NCBI GenBank assembly: GCA_937995865.1
Contig: CALKJA010000126.1
Coordinates: forward strand, 1 to 34,467
Reading direction: 5' to 3'
DNA from: an uncultured Paracoccaceae bacterium
GTDB lineage: Bacteria > Pseudomonadota > Alphaproteobacteria > Rhodobacterales > Rhodobacteraceae
DNA: 34,467 nt
The notes beneath the pieces are model-generated. The model did no database searches, had not been told where the DNA came from, and worked only from the letters and a program-made list of their open reading frames with translations. This document shows positions 25,460 to 34,275 of this stretch, piece after piece. Made by a program: the position numbers and the translations under genes. The stretch's first letter is position 1, and each line of letters begins with the position of its first letter.

Positions 25460-26620
25460 TTAGCCCGCAAGCGGGAGGCGCTGCTCCACAATGCCGGTCC
25501 ACCAGCTACAACCCGCGGGGATGGCATCATCGTTGAAGTTGTACTCAGGGTGGTGAACGCTGGCGCCTTCGCCATTCCCCACAAGGATGTACGCGCCGGG
25601 CCGCGCGTTCAGGAAATAGGCAAAATCTTCGCCCCCCATCACCAGCGGCGCGTCATCACATTGGCCAGAGACGGATTTCGCGACATCCGCGGCGAATTCA
25701 GTCTGTTCATCACTGTTCACCATCACCGGATACCCACGGTGATAATGCACGTCAGCCACACCACCAAAGGCCTGTGCCGTCGTCTGTGCGACCTGTGTCA
25801 GCCGCTCTTGCACCATATCCTGAACCTCCGGATCCAAGGTGCGGACGGTGCCCAATAAGGTCACACTCTGGGGGATCACGTTATGGGCCTTGGATGAGGT
25901 CTCAAACGAGGTGACAGAAAGAACCGCCTGTTTCACCGGGTCAAGATTGCGCGCCACAATAGATTGCAACGCGATCACCACATGAGACGCCATAACGGTT
26001 GTATCGATCCCATCATGCGGTTTTGCCGCATGCGCGCCCTTGCCAGTGAGCGTGATCGTGAATTGATCCGCCGCAGCAAAGAAAGGCCCCGGGCGGATCG
26101 CGAATTTGCCCAATTCCAACCCCGGCCAATTGTGCATGCCATAGACCTCTGACACGTTCCAGCGCTCCAGAATCCCGTCTTTGACCATTTCGTCACCGCC
26201 ACCGCCGCCCTCTTCGGCAGGTTGAAAGATTACAAGGACATCCCCCGCGAATTGGCGTGTCTCGGCCAAATACTTGGCCGCACCCAACAACATCGCTGTA
26301 TGGCCATCATGCCCGCAAGCATGCATCGCGCCGGGCGTCTTAGACGCATACTCAAGGCCCGTTGCCTCGTGGATTGGAAGCGCGTCCATATCCGCGCGCA
26401 AGCCGATCGTTGTGCCCTTGGCTTTGCCCTTGATCAAGCCGACAACCCCAGTGCGCCCAAGCCCTTCAACCACTTCGTCACAGCCAAAAGCGCGGAGCTT
26501 TTCAGCAACCGTGGCACTGGTGCGATGCGTCTCAAACAAGATCTCGGGATGCTCATGCAAGTCACGGCGCCATTCCGATATTTCTGGCAAAAGCTCTGCA
26601 AAGCGGTTCTTTACGGGCAT
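25460..26620 (-). CDS. M20-family amidohydrolase (hippurate hydrolase-like)
   Basis: This metal-dependent hydrolase of N-acyl amino acids has 386 residues, with RRDLHEHPEILFETHRT at the N-terminus, LRADMDALPI, and the metal site HACGHDGHTAML (C102, H104). The catalytic FQPAEEGGGGG follows (E136, E137), and VMGGEDFAYFL lies near the C-terminus. ATG at 26620 is chosen because AAGGA precedes it at good spacing; an ATG at 26653 would add 11 residues. It lies downstream of the ABC ATPase and a second M20 enzyme on the same strand, which suggests hydrolysis of an imported acylated amino acid or peptide. The exact substrate is unknown. Confidence 0.92.
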   Translation of the reverse strand: MPVKNRFAELLPEISEWRRDLHEHPEILFETHRTSATVAEKLRAFGCDEVVEGLGRTGVVGLIKGKAKGTTIGLRADMDALPIHEATGLEYASKTPGAMHACGHDGHTAMLLGAAKYLAETRQFAGDVLVIFQPAEEGGGGGDEMVKDGILERWNVSEVYGMHNWPGLELGKFAIRPGPFFAAADQFTITLTGKGAHAAKPHDGIDTTVMASHVVIALQSIVARNLDPVKQAVLSVTSFETSSKAHNVIPQSVTLLGTVRTLDPEVQDMVQERLTQVAQTTAQAFGGVADVHYHRGYPVMVNSDEQTEFAADVAKSVSGQCDDAPLVMGGEDFAYFLNARPGAYILVGNGEGASVHHPEYNFNDDAIPAGCSWWTGIVEQRLPLAG

Positions 26621-26820
26621 GTGGGGGTCCTTCAGGTCAATGTTAGAGCGCATAAACGCGCATGTATCGGTGAATTAAAACTCTATATGGCGCGTGTCTG
26701 CGCTGTCTCAATGCTGCCATAGCACGCAAAACAGGGAGGCGAGCACAGAACATCGCGCCTGATCTTGTATGCCGTTACCTGCAGCATGTGCGAATTGTTG
26801 AGGAACAGCAAAGACTGATG

Positions 26821-27969
26821 TCATTGGCAGTCCGAAACCAGCCGATCCAAAAACACTTCACCTGCTTCAAACTGCTGCACCGTTATGAACTCGTTAGGTT
26901 GATGCGCAAGGGCGATATCGCCGGGCCCGCAAATCACCGTGCTATAGCCGCCATGCTGAAACCAGCCGCCATCGGTTCCATACGGGACAGTATGATCGCC
27001 GTTATCGCCGGTTAACCTGCGCGCCAAAAGATCTGCTGGACCACCAGGATCGGGTGACACTCCTGGCCCGGGTGCCAGAATGCGGCAGGTCACACCGGCA
27101 TCTGGGTGTTGCGCTTTCAACTCAGCGTCAACGCTCTCACAGAACTTTTGAAACGCAAAGAAATGGCGGCCATCCATTTCGGACGGCACATTGCGCACAT
27201 CCACCGAAAACGAACAATCCTTGGCCGTAATGTTGTGAGCAGTGCCGCCATTGAGCATGCCAACATGCAACGTCGTGTAGGGCGGATCAAAGGCCGCGTC
27301 TTCGGCGGCCACGGGCGCGCCCCGGTTTGCTTCGGACCGCAGTCGCAGCCATTCGATAAGGCGGGCAGCAACCATTGTTGCGCTGATGCCGTCATGCATC
27401 TTTGACGAATGCACCTCAAACCCGCGCACATCCACAAAACAGGCGTCACAGCTTTTGTGGCCACCAACAACCTGCATGCCGGTTGGCTCCCCGACAATGA
27501 CCGCATCTGCGCGGGGTAAATCACGTTTCATGGCCTCAACCAACGGGCGCGCACCCAACAGCCCAACCTCTTCGTCATAAGATAACGCGATCTGGATCGG
27601 GCGCTTGAGATTGGTCATACGCGGGACTGCCGCCAAAGCCAGCGCAACAAATCCCTTCATATCCGTCGTGCCACGGCCAAAGAGCTTGCCGTCTTTCTCA
27701 ACAACTTCCCAAGGGTTCGTGACCCAATCCTGCCCATCTACAGGCACAACATCTGTGTGCCCCGAAAGGATAACGCCGCCCTCGATCTGTGGGCCAATAT
27801 GAGCATAAAGATTGGCCTTTTGCCCTGTCTCATCATAGTCACGCAGGCAGGTGACCCCGTGGGAATTGAGATACTCTTCTACAAAATCAATAAGCGGCAG
27901 ATTGCTGTCGCGGCTGACCGTCTGGAACGCAATAAGGCGTTCCAGCATTTCACGAGATGTCAGGTCCAT
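26821..27969 (-). CDS. argE: acetylornithine deacetylase-like M20 peptidase
   Basis: This 382-residue zinc-dependent deacylase of the ArgE/DapE group has ILSGHTDVVPVDG with H71 and D73, FGRGTTDMKGFVAL with bridging Asp103, LSYDEEVGLLGARPL with E133-E134, and a C-terminal metal His in LAHQPNEF. ATG at 27969 overlaps the ABC ATPase stop (TGATG), so it is coupled to the transporter. This makes a role in degrading imported N-acyl amino acids or peptides at least as likely as arginine biosynthesis, so the symbol is by family only. A 200-base gap without a clear gene follows before the second amidohydrolase. Confidence 0.88.
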   Translation of the reverse strand: MDLTSREMLERLIAFQTVSRDSNLPLIDFVEEYLNSHGVTCLRDYDETGQKANLYAHIGPQIEGGVILSGHTDVVPVDGQDWVTNPWEVVEKDGKLFGRGTTDMKGFVALALAAVPRMTNLKRPIQIALSYDEEVGLLGARPLVEAMKRDLPRADAVIVGEPTGMQVVGGHKSCDACFVDVRGFEVHSSKMHDGISATMVAARLIEWLRLRSEANRGAPVAAEDAAFDPPYTTLHVGMLNGGTAHNITAKDCSFSVDVRNVPSEMDGRHFFAFQKFCESVDAELKAQHPDAGVTCRILAPGPGVSPDPGGPADLLARRLTGDNGDHTVPYGTDGGWFQHGGYSTVICGPGDIALAHQPNEFITVQQFEAGEVFLDRLVSDCQ

Positions 27970-29810
27970 CAGGTCGCTCGCTTGTACCCGGCCCACTCGC
28001 CCTGAAGCACAAGATGATCTGGGCCAACGGTATCGTATACACTCGGTGCCGGAGAATATTCCAAAGGATGTATGGGTGATGGGATCGGCCGAAAATTCAG
28101 CTCTTTTTCAGATTTGCGCTTAGTCGGGTCTGCAACGGGCACAGCCTTGAGCAATGACCGCGTATATTCATGCTGTGGGTTTTCAAAAATCGCGCGGCGC
28201 GGCCCCATCTCAACGATTCGGCCCAGATACATAACGCCCACGTGGTGCGACACGCGTTCAACCACCGCCATGTCATGCGAAATGAAGAGCATTGAAATAC
28301 CAAGCTCTGCCTGAAGCTCCATGAGCAGGTTCAGAACCTGCGCCTGAACGGAAACATCAAGCGCCGAAACGGCCTCATCCGCAACAATCAGTTTGGGGTT
28401 CAGCGCCAGTGCGCGCGCTATCGCAATTCTTTGGCGTTGTCCGCCAGACAGCTCATGCGGAAAGCGTTGCATAAAGCTGCGCGGCAGCTCAACACGGTCA
28501 AAAAGCTCAGCCACGCGATCCGCCTTGGCCTGCCCTTTGAGTAAACCATAATTTTCAATTGGTTCAGCGACTTGCTCGGACAACTGCATCTGAGGGTTTA
28601 AGCTGGCAAAGGGATCCTGAAAGATCATCTGCATCTCGCGCCGGGCATCGCGAAGCTCGGATTCGCTGAGCGCCATCACATCCATACCACCAAGCATCAC
28701 GGAGCCGCTTACAGGCTCCGTAAGACGCAACAAGGACCGCCCACAAGATGATTTACCGCAACCAGATTCCCCCACGAGGCTAAGCGTTTGACCTGATTTG
28801 ATCGAAAAGCTCACATCTTCAACCGCGTGCACCTGCGCCACCGTGCGGCGAAAGAAACCGCCTTTGACAGGAAAGCGTGTGGTCAAGTTTTTGATCTCCA
28901 GCAGGACCTCTTCCTTACCAGTGATCGGTGTTGGCTCCGTATCTTCGGCGCCCATGAGCTTCATCGGTTCGGGCAAATCCGTGCCGTTCATTTCGCCAAG
29001 CCGGGGCACGGCAGCCAGCAATGCTTGGGTATACGGGTGTTTTGGGGCGTTGAAAATTTGTTCAACCGGGCCCTCTTCCACCTTTTCTCCACGGAACATC
29101 ACAACAACCCGGTCCGCCATTTGCGCCACGACGCTCATATCATGCGTGATGAACATCACGGCTGTTCCGGTTTCGCGCTTGAGCCGGTCTATCAACGCAA
29201 GAATTTCAGCTTGGATTGTCACGTCGAGCGCGGTTGTTGGCTCATCGGCAATCAAAAGCTTGGGTTCACAAGCCAGCGCCATAGCAATCACAACCCGCTG
29301 CCGCATCCCGCCGGACAATTCGTGCGGGTATTGAGTAAGACGGCGCTCTGGCTCCGGGATACGCACTTGTTGCATCAACTCCAAGGCACGGGCCTTAGCT
29401 TCGGTCTTGGTCATGTTTTTGTGGATGATCAAACCTTCTGTCAGCTGGCGTTCGATGGTGAACACCGGGTTGAGAGATGTCATCGGCTCCTGAAAGATCA
29501 TCCCGATCTCATTGCCTCGCAAACCCCGCATGGAATTCATGCTGCGCTTGGCGACATCTTCAGGGCCGTCACCATTCCCGCGATCAAAGAGCAGCTCGCC
29601 ACCCGCGATCTTGCCACCGCCGTATTCAACCAAGCGCATCAAGGACAGCGATGAAACCGACTTGCCCGATCCGGACTCGCCGACCACACAGACAGTCTCT
29701 CCCGGATTGATATGGAATGACACATCCTTAACGCCAACGATGGTCCCGCCTTTGGTTTCGAATTCGACTCGCAAGTTTTTGATATCGGCAACGGGTGTGT
29801 GGTCCAGCAT
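27969..29810 (-). CDS. ABC transporter ATP-binding protein, two fused peptide-type ATPase domains
   Basis: This energises uptake of oligopeptides or related solutes at the inner membrane. The 613-residue protein contains two complete nucleotide-binding domains of the DppD/DppF type (GsiA-like arrangement). The first has Walker A GESGSGKS at 44-51, LSGGMRQRVVIAMAL and LLIADEPTTALDV. The second has GESGCGKSSCGRSLLR, LSGGQRQRIAIARALAL and LIVADEAVSALDVS. Each domain is followed by the oligopeptide C-terminal extension (KHPYTQALLAAVPRLGE and QHEYTRSLLKAVPVADP). It is transcribed away from the binding protein and permeases and is coupled to the ArgE-like gene downstream. GAGG precedes the ATG. Confidence 0.95.
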   Translation of the reverse strand: MLDHTPVADIKNLRVEFETKGGTIVGVKDVSFHINPGETVCVVGESGSGKSVSSLSLMRLVEYGGGKIAGGELLFDRGNGDGPEDVAKRSMNSMRGLRGNEIGMIFQEPMTSLNPVFTIERQLTEGLIIHKNMTKTEAKARALELMQQVRIPEPERRLTQYPHELSGGMRQRVVIAMALACEPKLLIADEPTTALDVTIQAEILALIDRLKRETGTAVMFITHDMSVVAQMADRVVVMFRGEKVEEGPVEQIFNAPKHPYTQALLAAVPRLGEMNGTDLPEPMKLMGAEDTEPTPITGKEEVLLEIKNLTTRFPVKGGFFRRTVAQVHAVEDVSFSIKSGQTLSLVGESGCGKSSCGRSLLRLTEPVSGSVMLGGMDVMALSESELRDARREMQMIFQDPFASLNPQMQLSEQVAEPIENYGLLKGQAKADRVAELFDRVELPRSFMQRFPHELSGGQRQRIAIARALALNPKLIVADEAVSALDVSVQAQVLNLLMELQAELGISMLFISHDMAVVERVSHHVGVMYLGRIVEMGPRRAIFENPQHEYTRSLLKAVPVADPTKRKSEKELNFRPIPSPIHPLEYSPAPSVYDTVGPDHLVLQGEWAGYKRAT

Positions 29811-30176
29811 GTGCGCCTCATAAGCTGTGTGAGCGCGCCGAAAATGGCCCGCAACTCACGCTAGGCCGCCCCGCGCGCAGGTGTCAAACCTCCACACCCA
29901 CATTCCGCGGACTTGACGCTAAATTTTTGAGCGTTCGGTCAAATTTTCGCCTGCACGCCCTAACGCAAGGCTTGCATTAGCCGAAAAACCTGTTTGTCAT
30001 AGATGCATGAGCGTCTGGGGGACCAATCGAACTACGGCTGTGGCCGGAACGCATGTGATGGAAATCAAATGTTGCTCCTGCTCGGTTAAAATGTGCTTTA
30101 ACAATAGGTTGAGGCTAGTAGTTCAAGTGGCGACTCTTAGTCAGCATCATGAAACAAAACAAACCGGGAGAGTTTT
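29811..30176. other. 366-bp divergent intergenic region of the peptide transporter
   Basis: This region should contain the promoters of both transporter arms. No gene or RNA is recognised. Notable elements are TTTGA-N8-TCAAA at 29926-29943, flanked by A/T-rich bases, and the perfect palindrome GTTAAA-N6-TTTAAC at 30085-30102. The binding-protein gene has GGGAGAG just upstream of its ATG. The size suggests control of both arms by a shared regulator, which is not in the window. Confidence 0.5.
30085..30102. promoter_or_regulatory. palindrome GTTAAA-N6-TTTAAC upstream of the binding-protein gene
   Basis: The arms are perfect 6-bp inverted repeats separated by ATGTGC, centred about 83 bases before the ATG at 30177. 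It resembles a dimeric repressor or activator operator; the factor is unknown. The TTAA halves are 8 bases apart, one more than the CtrA spacing. Confidence 0.4.
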
Positions 30177-31892
30177 ATGACCTTCAAATCAGCCCTATTG
30201 GGCGCGGCCGCCGCTGTTGCGCTGGCCCCTGCTGCATTCGCCGAGCGCGGTGCAGACGGTGAAGTCCGCATTATCTATTGGCAGGCTCCATCGATTCTAA
30301 ACCCATTCCTTTCTGGCGGTACAAAGGACGTTGAATCTGCGTCTATGATCGTTGAGCCACTGGCGCGCTACAACGAAAAAGGCGAGCTGGTTCCTTGGCT
30401 CGTGGACGAAGTACCAACTGTCGATAACGGTGGTGTCGCCGCTGATCTGACATCCATCACATGGAAAATCACGCCAGGCCTTACATGGTCCGATGGATCA
30501 CCTTTCACATCCGCGGATGTGAAGTTTACCTATGAATATTGCACGGCGCCTGATGGTGGCTGTGCTCAGGTTACAAAATTCGAAGGCGTTGAAAGCGTAG
30601 ACACACCTGACGATTTGACTGTGACAGTCAACTTCGCTGGTCCAACGCCGAACCCTTACGGCCCCTTCGTTGGTGGTGAGAGCCCGATCCTGCAAGCCGC
30701 ACAATTCGCGGACTGTGTGGGTGCTGCGGCCTCAACATGTACCGAAGAGAACTTTAACCCAATCGGCACCGGCCCATTCGTTGTGGATGATTTCAAACCA
30801 AATGACGTGATCGTCATGTCGGCCAACTCCAACTACCGCGACCCAGCAAAGCCTGCCTTTGCAAAAGTCACGTTCAAAGGTGGTGGTGATGCAACGGCTG
30901 CTGGCCGTGCCGTTATGGAAACGGGCGAATATGACTATGGCTGGAACCTGCAGCTTGCGCCCGACGTGATTGCGCAAATGCAAGAAGGTGGCAAAGGGAC
31001 ACCGGTTGCGGGCTTTGGTCCATTGGTTGAGCGGATCATGCTCAACAACGCAAACCCAGATGCGGCACGTGGTGAGCTTCGCTCGGTCAAAGACGATCCA
31101 GCTGGCCCATCTGAGCACCCGTTCCTTGGCGATCCTGCGGTTTACAAAGCGCTTTCCATGGCGATCGACCGCGAGCTTCTGGTTGAAGTGGGCTATGGTC
31201 AAGCTGGTAAAGTGACATGTAACTGGGTGCCTGCACCTGATGCATTCAACTCTACATCTTTGAGCTGTACACCACAGGACATCGCGGGCGCAAACGCGAT
31301 GCTCGACGAAGCTGGTTACCTTGATACTGATGGTGACGGGATCCGCGAAGCAGATGGCGTTCCGATGTCGATGCTGTATCAGACTTCCACAAACGCTGTG
31401 CGTCAGGATTTCCAAGCTCTGATCAAATCGTGGTGGGCTGAGATCGGGATCGAAACGGAACTTCGTAACCTTAACGCGTCTGTGTTCTTTGGTGGTGACG
31501 CTGGGTCCCCAGACACGTTCCAAAAGTTCTATGCTGACGTACAAATGTACGCCAACACGTTCAACGGAACGGACCCACAGTCTTATCTAGGCAACGCGCT
31601 TTGCGACAAAGCTCCACGTCCAGACAGCCAGTGGCAGGGTGAGAACATCTCGCGCTTCTGCATGGCAAGCTTCGATGAGCTGCACGCGCAGCTGCAATCG
31701 ACTGCTGGCATCGCTGAGCGCGCCGAAATCGGTAAAGCTCTGAACGATATGGCCGTTGAGAATGGCGCGATGATCCCACTGGTGCACCGTGGCCGTCTCT
31801 CGGCGCACGCGAATTCGCTGGGTGGCGTTATCCTGAACGTTTGGGACAGCGAACTGTGGAATGTGGCCGATTGGCACCGCATCGACGGCTAA
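30177..31892 (+). CDS. peptide ABC transporter substrate-binding protein
   Basis: This 571-residue periplasmic solute-binding protein of the DppA/OppA family (SBP_bac_5) has a signal peptide MTFKSALLGAAAAVALAPAA ending AFA. The mature N-terminus has IIYWQAPSILNPFLSGGTKD, then LTWSDGSPFTSADVKFTYEY, the family signature region. Later come NPIGTGPFVVDDFKPNDVIV, YKALSMAIDRELLVEVGYG and a C-terminal VPLVHRG-type segment (MIPLVHRGRLSAHA). Four cysteines sit in pairs (CTAPDGGC and two others), allowing disulfides. It is well expressed by appearance: strong GGGAGAG site and frequent preferred codons. It heads the plus-strand arm with two permeases. Confidence 0.95.
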   Translation: MTFKSALLGAAAAVALAPAAFAERGADGEVRIIYWQAPSILNPFLSGGTKDVESASMIVEPLARYNEKGELVPWLVDEVPTVDNGGVAADLTSITWKITPGLTWSDGSPFTSADVKFTYEYCTAPDGGCAQVTKFEGVESVDTPDDLTVTVNFAGPTPNPYGPFVGGESPILQAAQFADCVGAAASTCTEENFNPIGTGPFVVDDFKPNDVIVMSANSNYRDPAKPAFAKVTFKGGGDATAAGRAVMETGEYDYGWNLQLAPDVIAQMQEGGKGTPVAGFGPLVERIMLNNANPDAARGELRSVKDDPAGPSEHPFLGDPAVYKALSMAIDRELLVEVGYGQAGKVTCNWVPAPDAFNSTSLSCTPQDIAGANAMLDEAGYLDTDGDGIREADGVPMSMLYQTSTNAVRQDFQALIKSWWAEIGIETELRNLNASVFFGGDAGSPDTFQKFYADVQMYANTFNGTDPQSYLGNALCDKAPRPDSQWQGENISRFCMASFDELHAQLQSTAGIAERAEIGKALNDMAVENGAMIPLVHRGRLSAHANSLGGVILNVWDSELWNVADWHRIDG

Positions 31893-32008
31893 ACGCCTTT
31901 GATTGATGCGGTCAACGCATCCTCGCCTTCCCCCCGTTGCGGCACTGTCCGCGCGCGGGGGAAGGCAGCCCTCCTCCCTTCCTCCCATTCTCATATGTCG
32001 AGACGCTC

Positions 32009-33016
32009 ATGCTGACCTACACGATCAGACGCCTTGTCCTCGCTGTGCCCACGCTATTCTTCATCTCTCTGGTGATTTTTCTGCTGTTGGAGCTGGCTCC
32101 GGGCGATCCTATGGCGCAGGTGCCGCTCACCGTCCCTGCCGAAGTTAAAGAACAGATGCGCGAGGCGCTCGGCGTTGGACAGCCAATTTGGATCAGCTTT
32201 CCCAAATGGCTCTACCAGTTTTTTGTGATTGAGCCCCAAGTGCTCTTTGATCACTACTTTGGCACGTCGTTCTCAGAGGGCGATTTCCGAGCGATCTCTT
32301 GGCAGACCCGTTCCCCCGTGATGGACATCGTCGTGCAACGCTTGCCCCAGACACTCTGGGTGGTCGGCACGGCCTATGTGGTTGGGTTTGCGATTGCGAT
32401 CCCGGTTGGGATCTATTCAGCATACCGCCAATACTCCCTGTTCGACAACGCAGGCACATTCGTTACGATGGTTGGCTTCTCCGTTCCACCGTTTTTCTCG
32501 GGGGTTTTGGTGATTGTGATCTTCTCTGTTCAGCTTGGCTGGTTCCCGTCGATTTACGATACGACGCTGGTCGTCAATTCTTGGGAAACCTTCGTTAAGC
32601 AAATCAATCAAATGTTCCTGCCGGTCATGGTGCTGGCGCTTCAAATCACCAGCCAAATCAGCCGCTTTATGCGCTCGTCTATGCTCGACAATCTCAATCA
32701 GGACTATGTGCGCACCGCACGCGCTAAGGGTCTTAAGGAGCGGACGGTTGTGATGGTTCACGTGGTCCGCAACTCGATGATCCCGGTGGTCACCGTGATG
32801 GCGCTGAGCGTGCCGCAAATCTTTGGCGGGGCGATCATCACTGAGCAAGTGTTCAAGGTGAATGGGATCGGCCAGCTCTTGATCACTGCGATCGAGGCAA
32901 ATGACCTGCCGATGGTTCAAACGCTAACATTTATTTTTGCGGTGCTGATCGTACTGTTCAACCTGATCGCGGATGTTCTGTATGGCATCCTTGATCCCCG
33001 GATTAGGTATGAGTGA
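32009..33016 (+). CDS. peptide ABC transporter permease, DppB-like
   Basis: This 335-residue inner-membrane permease begins MLTYTIRRLVLAVPTLFFIS, the classic DppB/OppB N-terminus, with LLLELAPGDPM after the first helix. Six membrane segments are evident. The ATPase-contact loop is DYVRTARAKGLKERTVVMVH, followed by RNSMIPVVTVM, and the C-terminus is ADVLYGILDPRIRYE. The frame is open to 31937, but the upstream codons are Pro/Arg-rich and precede the conserved start, so ATG 32009 is used. Compared with typical DppB there is an extra loop of about 60 residues (EVKEQMREALGVGQPIWISF onward), which is common in alphaproteobacterial homologues. Confidence 0.95.
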   Translation: MLTYTIRRLVLAVPTLFFISLVIFLLLELAPGDPMAQVPLTVPAEVKEQMREALGVGQPIWISFPKWLYQFFVIEPQVLFDHYFGTSFSEGDFRAISWQTRSPVMDIVVQRLPQTLWVVGTAYVVGFAIAIPVGIYSAYRQYSLFDNAGTFVTMVGFSVPPFFSGVLVIVIFSVQLGWFPSIYDTTLVVNSWETFVKQINQMFLPVMVLALQITSQISRFMRSSMLDNLNQDYVRTARAKGLKERTVVMVHVVRNSMIPVVTVMALSVPQIFGGAIITEQVFKVNGIGQLLITAIEANDLPMVQTLTFIFAVLIVLFNLIADVLYGILDPRIRYE

Positions 33017-33021
33017 CCGCC

Positions 33022-34065
33022 ATGAGTGATTACGACACCAACACCCCGAAAGCCCCAGACACCGCCACCGCGATGGATGGAGCAGCAGAAGGTTTGACAG
33101 GACGCACGCCCTTGTCTGACCCAATCCCTGTGGCCCCACCCAAAAGCCAATGGGCTGACGTATGGAGCCAATTCACCCACCACCGCGGCGCGATGATTTC
33201 TTTGTTTATCCTTGCTGTCATTGTGCTTGGCGTGTTCCTTGGGCCGTTCATCTGGCGCGCCGATCCACAGGCGATCCCTTCGGTTGTGGATATGATCAAG
33301 CAGCGCGATGCGCGGCCTGTTTATGTTACCCTTTGGGACGGCTCCGCAAAAACAACATGGGCCAACCCGCTGGGCACAGACAATCTGGCGCGCGATAATC
33401 TGGCCCGCCTGATGTATGGCGGTCGGGTCTCCATCGCCGTGGGCCTTCTTGCGATGGCGCTGTCTATTGTACTGGGTGCATTCATCGGTGTCGTGGCTGG
33501 GTACTTCCGCCGCCTTGATGCACCGCTTATGCGCTTGACCGACCTTTTCCTTGCGCTGCCATTGCTTCCGCTAATCCTTGTCGGGTCGCTCTTGTTTAGA
33601 GAGCCGCTCGCGGCCGTGTTTGGCATTGAGGGCGGCACCTTCGTTCTTATTGTTAGCCTGATCGGGATCACCAGCTGGATGCAAACGGCACGCATCGTGC
33701 GCGGCGATGTTTTGGCTCTTAAGGAGCGGGAATTCGTGTTGGCAGCAAAATCCGTGGGCACACAGCCCGGTAAGCTGATCCGCAAACATGTTCTGCCCAA
33801 TGTGATGTCACCTATCATGGTGTCGGCGACCCTTGGCATCGCCACAGCGATCATTACTGAATCTGCGCTCAGCTTTCTTGGGTTCGGCTTCCCACCCGAT
33901 TTCCCCACATGGGGGCGTCTGTTGAATGACAGCGTTGACCGGATGGTGCTGTATCCTGAAAGGGTGGTCTGGCCCGGCCTTTTGATCTCGCTGACTGTGC
34001 TTTGCGTCAATTACCTTGGTGACGGTCTGCGCGACGCCTTGGATCCGCGCATTCGCGGGCGGTAA
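33022..34065 (+). CDS. peptide ABC transporter permease, DppC-like
   Basis: This 347-residue second permease has a hydrophilic N-terminal tail of about 45 residues (MSDYDTNTPKAPDTATAM), then WADVWSQFTHHRGAMISLFI entering the first helix. It shows NPLGTDNLARDNLARLMYGG, the DppC signature. The contact loop is REFVLAAKSVGTQPGKLIRK, with HVLPNVMSPIMV, then ITESALSFLGFGFPPDFPTW and the C-terminal YLGDGLRDALDPRIRGR. The start is ATG 33022; a GTG at 33013 that overlaps the first permease's stop is possible and adds three residues. It is the last gene of the plus-strand arm, followed by a strong terminator. Confidence 0.95.
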   Translation: MSDYDTNTPKAPDTATAMDGAAEGLTGRTPLSDPIPVAPPKSQWADVWSQFTHHRGAMISLFILAVIVLGVFLGPFIWRADPQAIPSVVDMIKQRDARPVYVTLWDGSAKTTWANPLGTDNLARDNLARLMYGGRVSIAVGLLAMALSIVLGAFIGVVAGYFRRLDAPLMRLTDLFLALPLLPLILVGSLLFREPLAAVFGIEGGTFVLIVSLIGITSWMQTARIVRGDVLALKEREFVLAAKSVGTQPGKLIRKHVLPNVMSPIMVSATLGIATAIITESALSFLGFGFPPDFPTWGRLLNDSVDRMVLYPERVVWPGLLISLTVLCVNYLGDGLRDALDPRIRGR

Positions 34066-34095
34066 GCCCAAAAGATCCACATGTCCTTCCAAAAG

Positions 34096-34121
34096 GGCCC
34101 GCCCAATCGGCGGGCCTTTTT
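34096..34121 (+). terminator. strong intrinsic terminator after the permease genes
   Basis: GGCCCGCC (34096-34103), loop CAATC and GGCGGGCC (34109-34116) are followed by TTTTT. AAAA stands before the stem, so it is also likely to work on the minus strand for the convergent membrane-protein remnant. Confidence 0.92.
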
Positions 34122-34126
34122 GCCGT

Positions 34127-34275
34127 CTACTGGGCTGCGGGTTTGCTTTCCATAAACAGCCTGATGCGCCGCACGGTCCACCAAACACCAAGGATGGCCA
34201 AAAGGGTCACAACTGCCCCTGCATAGGTTTTTGACAAACCCATCTGCCCGATCAGTGGCCCGAGAATATAAAGCG
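34127..34275 (-). pseudogene. 3' remnant of a membrane-protein gene cut by an insertion sequence
   Basis: The frame ends with a stop at 34127. It reads back through LYILGPLIGQMGLSKTYAGA, a hydrophobic stretch (VVTLLAILGVWW), and a basic tail (TVRRIRLFMESKPAAQ). The open frame continues to 34348, but everything beyond about 34275 belongs to the insertion element, so about 48 C-terminal residues remain of a longer membrane protein. A short intact protein starting at MGLSKTYAGA (39 residues) is the alternative. I do not recognise the family. Confidence 0.5.

Noticed and set aside
29913..29941. TTGACG as a -35 box for the binding-protein gene
   Set aside because: No acceptable -10 element occurs at 16-18 bases spacing.
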